Of a stretch of DNA of 13,545 nt, positions 1-6,455 are shown one piece after another (within the stretch, counting starts at the first letter, position 1; each line of letters begins with the position of its first letter). Under the pieces are notes generated by a model. The model saw only the letters and a program-made list of their open reading frames with translations. It was not told the DNA's origin and searched no databases. Position numbers and translations under genes: made by a program. The stretch comes from Burkholderiales bacterium (GTDB lineage: Bacteria; Pseudomonadota; Gammaproteobacteria; Burkholderiales; Thiobacillaceae), in contig SXRG01000054.1 in NCBI GenBank assembly GCA_005793645.1, forward strand, positions 1 to 13,545, given 5' to 3'.

Positions 1-404
1 GCGCAAATATCGCCCACCACCGTGTAAATGGGCGTATGGGGATTAAGCACGCGCAAGCGACGAATCTCGTCATACACCTGACCAGCCGCCACCGGACTGC
101 CACCAGGGCTGTTGATGCGCAGGACAACACCCTTGACCTTGTGAGCACTAAAGGCCTCGCCCAAGGCAAGGATAATGTCATTGGCCAATACCCCATTTTC
201 ACCGCCAATCTCACCCTGAATATCGATCAAGGCCGTGTGCGCACCCTCCATGCCCCCAGCGGGATGGTCTTCACCCCACCACCCCAGAATCCCCACCAAC
301 AGCACAGCCACCCAAGCCATCCGCCACCAGAAGCGCCCCCGTCGCTGCCGCCGCAACTCGCCCAGATAGGCCTCAACCAGCCGCTCTATTGATTTGCTTT
401 CCAT
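1..404 (-). CDS. sppA: Signal peptide peptidase SppA, S49 family (partial, 3' part outside window)
   Basis: This is the N-terminal 134 codons of a membrane-anchored S49 serine protease, which degrades cleaved signal peptides and other membrane-associated peptides. The ATG at 404 starts MESKSIERLVEAYLGELRR, a basic cytoplasmic N-terminus. A single membrane segment follows at about residues 27-43 (WWRMAWVAVLLVGILGWW). The S49 core then begins with ALIDIQGEIG and the hallmark LRINSPGGSPVAAGQVYDEI (about 95-114). The window ends after VVGDIC, and in this family the catalytic serine comes within the next one or two codons (ASGG), so the active site is just outside. The start lies 3 bases after the HAD gene's stop and its Shine-Dalgarno is weak, which suggests translational coupling within the rluC-HAD-sppA operon. 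The same order occurs in Pseudomonas. The family assignment is firm; the substrate is not visible. Confidence 0.93.
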   Translation of the reverse strand, partial: MESKSIERLVEAYLGELRRQRRGRFWWRMAWVAVLLVGILGWWGEDHPAGGMEGAHTALIDIQGEIGGENGVLANDIILALGEAFSAHKVKGVVLRINSPGGSPVAAGQVYDEIRRLRVLNPHTPIYTVVGDIC

Positions 405-407
405 ACT

Positions 408-1058
408 TTATCCGTTCTCGTCCAGCCAATTTGCCAAGGCCTTCATCGTATCGACGATGGCCAGCGGATTACACGCCCGCAACAAATCTATCTCATGGGC
501 CCCATAGCTAACTCCCAGCCCGGCCACACCCGCGTTCACCGCCATTTGCAAATCGTGGCTGGTATCACCGATCATTAGGGTCGTCTCAGGCCGTCCGCCC
601 ACCTCGACGATAATCTCTTCGATCATCGCCGGATGCGGTTTTGAAAAGGTCTGGTCGGCCGTGCGCGTCGCCGTAAAGATCGGCTCCAGCGCCGTATGTT
701 GCATCGCTCGCTCCAACCCACGCCGGCTCTTGCCTGTCGCCACCGCCAGAACATGGCCCCGTGCATGAAGCCCACGCAACATCGTCTCTGCCCCCTCGAA
801 CAACGGAATGGTGTGATCCTGACCGAGGTAATGATCGCGGTAGCAATCAGCCAGACGCGGATGATCTGCCTCCGGCAGCATGGGAAAAAGGTATTCGAGC
901 GCCTGACCCAGACCCAATCCGATGACATAACGGGCCTTTTCCGGCAGCGGCACGGGCAGGTTCATATCGCGCGCCGCGCCCTGCAGGCTGGCCACGATGT
1001 GGCCGGCCGAGTCCATCAGCGTACCGTCCCAATCAAAGATCAACAGTTCATATTTCAC
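408..1058 (-). CDS. HAD-IA family phosphatase (phosphoglycolate phosphatase-like)
   Basis: A 216-residue cytoplasmic phosphohydrolase of the haloacid dehalogenase superfamily. All four motifs are present: FDWDGT with nucleophile D9 and acid/base D11, T108 in VATGKS, K140 in SKPHP, and the Mg-binding GDTSHD with D165 and D169. A helical cap lies between motifs I and II (about residues 17-88), as in subfamily IA (Gph, YqaB, PGMB). The start is GTG at 1058, not ATG: it overlaps the rluC stop as GTGA and follows a good GGAGG (1063-1067) at 4 bases. The gene sits between rluC and sppA, a conserved neighbourhood in gammaproteobacteria, but the physiological substrate of this orthologue group is not known to me. 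Phosphoglycolate is only the nearest named guess. Confidence 0.93.
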   Translation of the reverse strand: MKYELLIFDWDGTLMDSAGHIVASLQGAARDMNLPVPLPEKARYVIGLGLGQALEYLFPMLPEADHPRLADCYRDHYLGQDHTIPLFEGAETMLRGLHARGHVLAVATGKSRRGLERAMQHTALEPIFTATRTADQTFSKPHPAMIEEIIVEVGGRPETTLMIGDTSHDLQMAVNAGVAGLGVSYGAHEIDLLRACNPLAIVDTMKALANWLDENG

Positions 1059-2017
1059 GAGGCCTCCGGCTCCAGGGATTGCAGAAATCCGGCCAGTTCA
1101 CCGGGCAGCGGCGCGGTAAACGACAGCGGCTGTTGCGTCAAAGGATGTTTGAGTTCCAACCGCGCCGCGTGCAGGAACATGCGGCGCAAACCCCGGCCTT
1201 TCAAAGCCGTATTGAGGGCCATATCACCATATTTTGCATCTCCGGCGATGGCATGACCACAGGCCGCCAGATGGACACGAATCTGGTGCGTGCGACCGGT
1301 CATGAGTTCAGCCTCCAGCAAAGAAAAACCCGCGTAGCGCTGACGCAGGCGGAAAATCGTATGGGCCTGCATCGCCTCGGGGTGCTTGTCATGCACCACC
1401 TCCACGCGCCGCTCACCCTCAGCGGTAAGAAATTTATGCAGTGGGAAGCGCACATTGCGCAGCGCATCCCGCCAACGCCCCGTTGCCAGCGCCAGATAGG
1501 TCTTGCGCGCCTCACCGACCCGCAACATCCGATGCAGTTCAACCAGTGCACTGCGACGCGAGGCCAGCATCAGCAGACCCGAGGTCTCGCGATCCAGGCG
1601 ATGGGCCAGTTCCAGATAATGCAATTCCGGCAATTCCTGACGCAGGTGCTCGATGATACCAAGGCTAATCCCGCTGCCCCCGTGGACCGCCCAACCGGCA
1701 GGTTTGTCGAGTACCAGCAAGGCCTCGTCCCGATACACGATGTGCGGCAACAGGGTACTGCCGACCGGCACCACCACCTTAGTGGGCACTTCTGCCAAAC
1801 GCACCGGCGGGATGCGAATCTCATCCCCGGACAGCAGGCGATAGTCCGGCCCCTTGCGCCCCTTGTTCACCCGGACCTCACCATCGCGAATCATGCGATA
1901 AACCCGACTCTTAGGCACCCCTTTCAAGGTGCGAAACAGGTAATTGTCCAAGCGCTGGCCATCGGCCTCGACACCTATCGAGACAAATGTGACTGTTTCT
2001 TTGCGTTCTGCGTTCAT
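1055..2017 (-). CDS. rluC: 23S rRNA pseudouridine synthase, RluC type
   Basis: A 320-residue RluA-family pseudouridine synthase. In E. coli, RluC isomerises U955, U2504 and U2580 of 23S rRNA. An S4 RNA-binding domain covers about residues 20-70 (GQRLDNYLFR, SRVYRMIRDGEVRVN). The catalytic domain carries LDKPAGWAVHGG (103-114), HRLDRETSGLL with catalytic D142, and the family's GRTHQIRVHLA box. I chose the ATG at 2017 (MNAERKETVTF) because it sits where RluC homologues begin; the frame stays open up to 2122, but that 35-residue extension resembles nothing in the family. The Shine-Dalgarno is weak. Being divergent from rne is typical of RluC rather than RluD, which supports the name. The gene overlaps the downstream HAD gene by 4 bases. 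Confidence 0.94.
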   Translation of the reverse strand: MNAERKETVTFVSIGVEADGQRLDNYLFRTLKGVPKSRVYRMIRDGEVRVNKGRKGPDYRLLSGDEIRIPPVRLAEVPTKVVVPVGSTLLPHIVYRDEALLVLDKPAGWAVHGGSGISLGIIEHLRQELPELHYLELAHRLDRETSGLLMLASRRSALVELHRMLRVGEARKTYLALATGRWRDALRNVRFPLHKFLTAEGERRVEVVHDKHPEAMQAHTIFRLRQRYAGFSLLEAELMTGRTHQIRVHLAACGHAIAGDAKYGDMALNTALKGRGLRRMFLHAARLELKHPLTQQPLSFTAPLPGELAGFLQSLEPEAS

Positions 2018-2112
2018 TGCATATATACTCGGGCGCGCTTGAAAATGTATAACCGCTTTGGGCTTGGGTTTATATCTTGAGAACTTTGTTGAGATCAGGC
2101 CCCAATCCATCC

Positions 2113-2150
2113 ACTCAAGCACGCCGGTTAATTCCGCTCACCGGTTGAGT
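2113..2150 (+). repeat. Bulged inverted repeat in the rluC/rne intergenic region
   Basis: ACTCAA (2113-2118) plus CCGGT (2124-2128) pairs exactly with ACCGG (2140-2144) plus TTGAGT (2145-2150). This gives 11 base pairs with a 5-base bulge (2119-2123) and an 11-base loop. The right arm, ACCGGTTGAG (2140-2149), recurs as a direct repeat at 2243-2252. It could be an RNA hairpin in an rne or rluC leader, or a DNA-binding site. The function is unknown. Confidence 0.45.
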
Positions 2151-2277
2151 CCTCGTCTTCCGCCCTTCAAGGGTGATGCAGACAGTCTAAAAGTAGCGAT
2201 GTTAGCGTATTAGTAACGTGTTCTGCACCCGGATACTGTGTGACCGGTTGAGAAGGTAGCCCGCGGACCCCTTTGAA

Positions 2278-2308
2278 CATTTGCGTTTTGTTTGTATTTT
2301 CGCAAATG
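2278..2308 (+). promoter_or_regulatory. rne leader hairpin with U-rich loop
   Basis: CATTTGCG (2278-2285) is perfectly complementary to CGCAAATG (2301-2308), giving an 8-bp stem. The 15-base loop between them (2286-2300) is 12/15 U in the rne sense. It lies about 200 bases before the rne start. RNase E prefers single-stranded A/U-rich sites, and Hfq binds U-rich single strands, so an exposed U-rich loop here could be a cleavage or chaperone site for autoregulation. The structure is seen directly; the role is inferred. Confidence 0.55.
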
Positions 2309-2434
2309 CCCCGAGTTCGCCGAGCCCAGCCTTTTCCCGGCCCCACGATAAGGATAACCCCTTCAACATGACCACGACCGAGAACCGAAAGCCTCTCGCT
2401 TTCCAAGTAACCGACTGACTCCATGCCAGCCGCG

Positions 2435-2458
2435 GGCACCGTCCTCTGGACGAATGCC
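2435..2458 (+). promoter_or_regulatory. rne leader internal-loop hairpin, candidate hp2-like element
   Basis: GGCA (2435-2438) pairs with TGCC (2455-2458), and GTCC (2441-2444) pairs with GGAC (2448-2451). A CC/GAA internal loop separates the two stems, and the terminal loop is TCT. The rne leader of enteric bacteria contains hairpins, including hp2, that are recognised directly by RNase E. The position, just before the ribosome binding site, makes this a candidate counterpart. I could not align it to the known element, so this is tentative. Confidence 0.35.
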
Positions 2459-2474
2459 GGTGGTACAGGGTTTT

Positions 2475-2499
2475 CCCCGGGCGTCGAAGACGCAAGGGG
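2475..2499 (+). promoter_or_regulatory. Hairpin sequestering the rne ribosome binding site
   Basis: The Shine-Dalgarno AAGGGG (2494-2499) lies 5 bases before the rne ATG at 2505. It forms the 3' arm of a hairpin: CCCC (2475-2478) pairs with GGGG (2496-2499) and GCGTC (2481-2485) pairs with GACGC (2489-2493). The loop is GAA (2486-2488), and the internal loop is GG (2479-2480) opposite AA (2494-2495), which can form tandem G-A pairs. The ribosome would have to open 9 base pairs to initiate, so this is a plausible translational control point for rne. Confidence 0.6.
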
Positions 2500-2504
2500 T
2501 CATA

Positions 2505-5120
2505 ATGAAAAGAATGTTATTTAACGCGACGCAGGCGGAAGAGCTCCGCGTCGCCATTGTCGATGGCCAGAAGCTGGTCGATCTCGACATTGAATCCGCC
2601 ACCAAAGAGCAACGCAAAGGCAATATCTACAAGGCCGTTGTTACCCGTGTCGAGCCCAGCCTCGAAGCGTGTTTCGTCGATTACGGTGCCGAGCGACATG
2701 GCTTTCTCCCCTTCAAGGAGATTGCCCGAAGTGCCCTGCCCGGCAACGCCAACGGCCCGGTCAAGGACCAGATCAAGGAAGGCCTCGAACTCCTCGTTCA
2801 AGTCGAAAAGGACGAACGCGGCAACAAGGGGGCTGCCCTCACCAATTACATCAGCCTGGCCGGTCGCTATCTGGTCCTGATGCCAAACAACCCGCGTGGG
2901 GGAGGCGTCTCGCGCCGCATCGAGGGTGAGGATCGCAACGAGCTGCGCGACCTGCTGGCCCAGCTCGAAGTGCCTGCCGGCACCAGCCTGATCGCCCGCA
3001 CGGCCGGCATCGGTCGTAGCCTGGAAGAACTACGCTGGGACCTAAACTACCTGATGCAGTTGTGGACCGCCATCGACGGGGCCGCACAAGGTCAGAAAGG
3101 CGCCTTCCTGATTTATCAGGAATCCAGCCTGGTCATCCGCGCCATCCGCGACTACTTCACGGCGGACATCGGCGAATTGCTGATCGACATGCCGGCCATC
3201 CATGAACAGGTTCGCCAGTTCATGGCCCATGTCATGCCGAATCTGGTCAGCAAGGTCAAGCTATACAGCGACAGCGTACCGCTGTTCTCACGCTTCCAGA
3301 TCGAGCACCAGATTGAGACCGCCTATTCACGCCATGTGCCGCTACCTTCCGGTGGCGCGCTGGTCATCGACCACACCGAGGCCCTCGTTGCCATCGATGT
3401 CAACTCCGCTCAAGCCACCAAGGGCGCCGACATCGAGCAGACTGCACTGAACACCAACCTGGAAGCTGCCGACGAAGCCGCACGCCAGTTGCGTCTGCGC
3501 GACTTGGGCGGCCTGGTGGTCATCGACTTCATCGACATGGAAAACGCCAAAAACCAGCGCGCTGTGGAAGACCGTCTCCGCGATGCCCTGCACGCCGATC
3601 GCGCCCGCATCCAGGTCGGAAAAATCTCCCGCTTTGGCCTCCTTGAACTCTCCCGTCAGCGCCTGCAGCCCAGCCTCGGCGAGACTAGCCATATCACTTG
3701 CCCGCGCTGCATGGGTACCGGCCATGTGCGCAGCACCGAATCATTTGCCTTGCACCTGCTACGCATCCTGCAAGAAGAGGCTATTAAGGAAAATACCGGA
3801 GCCTTGCATATCCAGGCCCCGGTCGATGTGTGCACCTTCCTGCTCAACGAAAAGCGTACGGACATCCTTAATATCGAGGCGCGTGCCCGTATCGAAATAT
3901 TGCTGATTCCAAACCTGCACTATGAAACCCCGCGCTATACGCTGACCCGCCTGCGTCACGATCAACTCAATCAGTGCAACACCCTCCCACCCAGCTATCA
4001 GATGGTGGACGCGCCGGCAGAAGAAACCAGCGAAGAACAGATCCTTGATGCGCGCAAGACGGACCGGCCGCAACCACTGGTGCAGGGCATTACGCCCAAC
4101 CAGCCAGCCCCGCTGCCAGCCGCGCCCCGAGCACCCTCCACACCAGCCACTGCAACCCCCAGCGCCAAGCACGGCCTGCTCGGCCGCATCATGGGCTGGC
4201 TGCGGGGTCTGGACAAGGAACCGGAAACCCCAGTGGTCGCCGACGCAACTAAAACCCGACTTGGTCGCAACGATGGTCGCAATGAGCGCAACCCAAGCCG
4301 CAATGAGCGCAGCGGAGGACGCGGAGGACGCAGCAATAGCCGCGACCGTGGCGACCGTACTGAACGCGCCGAGCGTTCTGAGCGCAACGAACGCCCACCC
4401 CATAGCGAGCGTCCTGCCCGCACAGAGCGCCCCGCAAACGAAACCCGCAGCAATGAGCGTACCGAGCGTCCGCGTAACGAACGCCGTCGTGAGCGTCCCA
4501 GCGCGCGCCCCGCCCCGCTTGGAGATGAGGCCCTAGGCGACGAATCCTTGATGCCAGCCCTGCCTAATGCCGAGATTATTTCGGAGCCCCCCCAGACCCC
4601 CGTGGATGCGGATGCTCGTGAGTCGCGTGGCCGTCGCGGCCGTCGCGGTGGACGGGGCCGTGGAGGCCGTGAAGGCAATCGCGAACCGCGCGCCATCATT
4701 GAATACGCGACCGGTGCCACCCCCGTCGTAATCGAGATTGTCGCCCCGAAGGTTGAGGCCGCGGCCACCCCGACTGCAGAGACCAACGCACCGAAAACGA
4801 TCATCGAATACGCAGGCACACCCAAGGCCACCATAGTCAGTACGCCCCCTCGCGAAGAGATCGTTACCTCCGCACCAGCGATAACACCCGAAGTGGTTGC
4901 GGATGCCGCAGCGCAGTCCCCGCGCCGCGCCAATCCCCGTCGGCGGACACCGCGCCCAGCCGAACCGGAAATGCGCATGGTCGAAACGGTCCCTACCGTC
5001 AAGGCTGACGAGATTGCCGAGACGCCGGCTCCCCTCGAGCGCAGGCCGCGTCGCCAGACCCGCCGCCCCAAGGAAGTCGCCGCCGAACTCGTCATGGTTG
5101 AAACACAAAACGACTCATAG
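2505..5120 (+). CDS. rne: Ribonuclease E
   Basis: An 871-residue essential endoribonuclease and scaffold of the RNA degradosome; it processes rRNA and tRNA and initiates mRNA decay at the inner membrane. The start at 2505 (MKRMLFNATQAEELRVAIVDG) matches the canonical RNase E N-terminus and has AAGGGG 5 bases upstream. The N-terminal half has the S1 domain (about 36-120), DNase I-like catalytic aspartates D298 (VAIDVNS) and D341 (VIDFIDM), and the zinc-link CPRC (C399, C402) that joins subunits. The C-terminal half is low-complexity. An amphipathic GLLGRIMGWLRGL (557-569) fits the membrane-targeting segment. An Arg-rich RNA-binding block (about 585-672) is built from NER/SER/TER units, and further RG-rich patches follow near 705-730 and 820-860. 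Overall length is shorter than E. coli (1061). RhlB- or PNPase-binding motifs cannot be assigned by eye. The gene appears monocistronic and ends at a bidirectional terminator. Confidence 0.97.
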   Translation: MKRMLFNATQAEELRVAIVDGQKLVDLDIESATKEQRKGNIYKAVVTRVEPSLEACFVDYGAERHGFLPFKEIARSALPGNANGPVKDQIKEGLELLVQVEKDERGNKGAALTNYISLAGRYLVLMPNNPRGGGVSRRIEGEDRNELRDLLAQLEVPAGTSLIARTAGIGRSLEELRWDLNYLMQLWTAIDGAAQGQKGAFLIYQESSLVIRAIRDYFTADIGELLIDMPAIHEQVRQFMAHVMPNLVSKVKLYSDSVPLFSRFQIEHQIETAYSRHVPLPSGGALVIDHTEALVAIDVNSAQATKGADIEQTALNTNLEAADEAARQLRLRDLGGLVVIDFIDMENAKNQRAVEDRLRDALHADRARIQVGKISRFGLLELSRQRLQPSLGETSHITCPRCMGTGHVRSTESFALHLLRILQEEAIKENTGALHIQAPVDVCTFLLNEKRTDILNIEARARIEILLIPNLHYETPRYTLTRLRHDQLNQCNTLPPSYQMVDAPAEETSEEQILDARKTDRPQPLVQGITPNQPAPLPAAPRAPSTPATATPSAKHGLLGRIMGWLRGLDKEPETPVVADATKTRLGRNDGRNERNPSRNERSGGRGGRSNSRDRGDRTERAERSERNERPPHSERPARTERPANETRSNERTERPRNERRRERPSARPAPLGDEALGDESLMPALPNAEIISEPPQTPVDADARESRGRRGRRGGRGRGGREGNREPRAIIEYATGATPVVIEIVAPKVEAAATPTAETNAPKTIIEYAGTPKATIVSTPPREEIVTSAPAITPEVVADAAAQSPRRANPRRRTPRPAEPEMRMVETVPTVKADEIAETPAPLERRPRRQTRRPKEVAAELVMVETQNDS

Positions 5121-5172
5121 CCACAACGAATAGCCCCATTCCGGCTCGGGGCACCCTCTCTGACGCACCCGT

Positions 5173-5200
5173 AAAAAACCACCCTATGGGGTGGTTTTTT
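5173..5200. terminator. Bidirectional Rho-independent terminator between rne and trpS
   Basis: AAAAAACCACCC (5173-5184) and GGGTGGTTTTTT (5189-5200) form a perfect 12-bp stem around a TATG loop, flanked by GT/AC that extends the pairing. Each strand ends in a run of six Us after the G+C-rich arm, so it can stop rne transcripts (plus) and the rnm-trpS operon (minus). Confidence 0.9.
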
Positions 5201-5231
5201 ACAATGTGAAGCTCTCAATAAATCCACCGCT

Positions 5232-6431
5232 TCAGCGGGCCAAACCTAGAGCCTCCCGCACATCGCGCATCGTTTCACGGGCCAGATCACGCGCCTTCTC
5301 GCACCCATCGGCAATAATGCTGCGGACCCGATCAGGGTCTTCGCCAAAGCCACGCGCCCGTTCCTGGATAGGGGCCAACTCGGCTAGGATGGCATCAATC
5401 ACCGGTTGTTTGCAGTCCAGGCAGCCAATTCCCGCACTGATGCAACCCGCCCGCACCCAGGCCTTCTGGCCTTCGCCCGAATAGACCTGATGCAGTTGCC
5501 AAACCGGACACTTGTCCGGCGAACCCGGATCAGTACGCCGCATCCGCGCCGGATCGGTCGGCATGGTGCGGATCTTCTTGACTACTTGATCGGGTGCTTC
5601 TCGCAAGGTGATGGTGTTGTGGTAGGACTTGGACATCTTCTGTCCGTCCAGGCCAGGCATCTTCGATGCAGCGGTCAGCAGGGCCTGCGGCTCCGTCAGA
5701 ATCATGCGGCCGCCCCCTTCCAGGTAGCCGTAAAGCCGTTCCTTGTCGCCCAAAGAAAGGTTTTGCGTTGCCACCAACACCGCACGCGCCGACTCGAGCG
5801 CCTCGGCATCGCCTTGTTCCTGATAGCGGGTACGCAACTCGCTATACAAGCGTTCCCGTTTGCCGCCCAGGCGCTTCATCGCCGCCTTGGCCTTGTCCTC
5901 ATAGCCCGGTTCGCGGCCATACAAGTGATTAAAACGGCGCGCAATCTCACGCGAGAATTCGATATGCGGTACCTGATCCTCGCCAACCGGGACGCGGTTG
6001 GCGCGGTAGATCAGGATGTCGGCCGATTGCAACAAGGGATAACCCAGGAAGCCGTAGGTGGACAAATCCTTTTCGCTCAGTTTTTCCTGCTGATCCTTAT
6101 AGGTCGGCATCCGTTCCAGCCAACCCAACGGCGTCATCATGGACAGGAGGAGGTGTAACTCGGCGTGCTCAATGATCTGAGACTGGATAAACAGCGTGGC
6201 CCGGCTCGGATCGACCCCAGCAGCCAGCCAGTCGATCACCATCTCCCAAGTGCTGTCCTCGATGCTGCCCGGGTTATCGTAATGCGTGGTCAGGGCGTGC
6301 CAATCAGCAACGAAGAACAGGCACTCGTATTCGTGCTGGAGTTGGGTCCAGTTTTTCAGGACACCGTGGTAGTGACCCAGATGGAGGCCACCCGTGGGGC
6401 GCATACCAGAGAGGACGCGATCTACATACAT
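5232..6431 (-). CDS. trpS: Tryptophanyl-tRNA synthetase, long form with Fe-S cysteine motif
   Basis: A 399-residue class Ic synthetase charging tRNA-Trp. The HIGH signature is HLGH (17-20) and the KMSKS loop is 265-269 (GQKMSKSYHNT). A proteobacterial-type insertion of about 60-70 residues (about 178-250) separates the Rossmann core from KMSKS and accounts for the length beyond the usual 330-340. The anticodon-binding region has four cysteines, C308, C330, C337 and C340, spaced C-x21-C-x6-C-x2-C. This is almost the C-x22-C-x6-C-x2-C that binds a [4Fe-4S] cluster in the Thermotoga maritima enzyme. The ATG at 6431 fits the family start but has no clear Shine-Dalgarno; it lies 24 bases after the M50 gene, so reinitiation is likely. 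It is the last gene of the rnm operon. Confidence 0.96.
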   Translation of the reverse strand: MYVDRVLSGMRPTGGLHLGHYHGVLKNWTQLQHEYECLFFVADWHALTTHYDNPGSIEDSTWEMVIDWLAAGVDPSRATLFIQSQIIEHAELHLLLSMMTPLGWLERMPTYKDQQEKLSEKDLSTYGFLGYPLLQSADILIYRANRVPVGEDQVPHIEFSREIARRFNHLYGREPGYEDKAKAAMKRLGGKRERLYSELRTRYQEQGDAEALESARAVLVATQNLSLGDKERLYGYLEGGGRMILTEPQALLTAASKMPGLDGQKMSKSYHNTITLREAPDQVVKKIRTMPTDPARMRRTDPGSPDKCPVWQLHQVYSGEGQKAWVRAGCISAGIGCLDCKQPVIDAILAELAPIQERARGFGEDPDRVRSIIADGCEKARDLARETMRDVREALGLAR

Positions 6432-6455
6432 AAGGGGTCGTTTATGGAAAGTAAG

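Larger units (their letters stand above)
2018..2504. promoter_or_regulatory. Divergent rluC/rne intergenic region containing the presumed rne leader
   Basis: This 487-base stretch has no convincing gene; the open frames in it are short and lack homology. It separates divergent rluC and rne, so it must hold both promoters. In E. coli the corresponding region makes a leader of about 360 nucleotides through which RNase E controls its own mRNA. Here I see a bulged hairpin (2113-2150), an 8-bp hairpin with a U-rich loop (2278-2308), an internal-loop hairpin (2435-2458) and a hairpin covering the ribosome binding site (2475-2499). AT-rich -10-like boxes occur (for example around 2046-2076 and 2186-2191), but none pairs with a good -35, so I do not assign a promoter. 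Confidence 0.6.

Noticed and set aside
2017..2022. A two-codon open frame (ATG CAA TGA) overlapping the rluC start as a possible regulatory minigene
   Set aside because: It is too short and lacks any ribosome binding signal; chance is the simplest explanation.
2039..2076. TTGAAA (2039-2044) and TATATC (2071-2076) as an rne promoter
   Set aside because: The spacing of 26 bases is too large for a sigma-70 promoter; no better partner was found.
1079..2080. A 333-codon plus-strand frame opposite rluC
   Set aside because: rluC on the minus strand has complete family motifs across the same bases; the plus-strand translation shows no domain.
2018..2122. N-terminal extension of RluC to an upstream start at 2122
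   Set aside because: The added residues are not found in RluC, and the ATG at 2017 fits the family start.
2163..2173. CCCTTCAAGGG palindrome
   Set aside because: Five base pairs around a single base cannot form an RNA hairpin, and there is no other evidence for an operator.
2167..2495. Open frames of 90-97 codons on the minus strand within the rluC/rne intergenic region
   Set aside because: They have no recognisable domain, no good ribosome binding site, and mutually overlap in different frames. The region is better explained as a structured rne leader and divergent promoters.
5133..5152. GCCCC/GGGGC hairpin just after rne as a separate terminator
   Set aside because: The stem has only 5 base pairs with a 10-base loop and no U run follows; the strong terminator at 5173-5200 is sufficient.
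3998..5227. A 409-codon open frame antisense to the C-terminal half of rne, rich in Arg and Ser
   Set aside because: It is the antisense shadow of the low-complexity rne tail; the composition mirrors the Arg/Ala codons of rne and it runs through the terminator.
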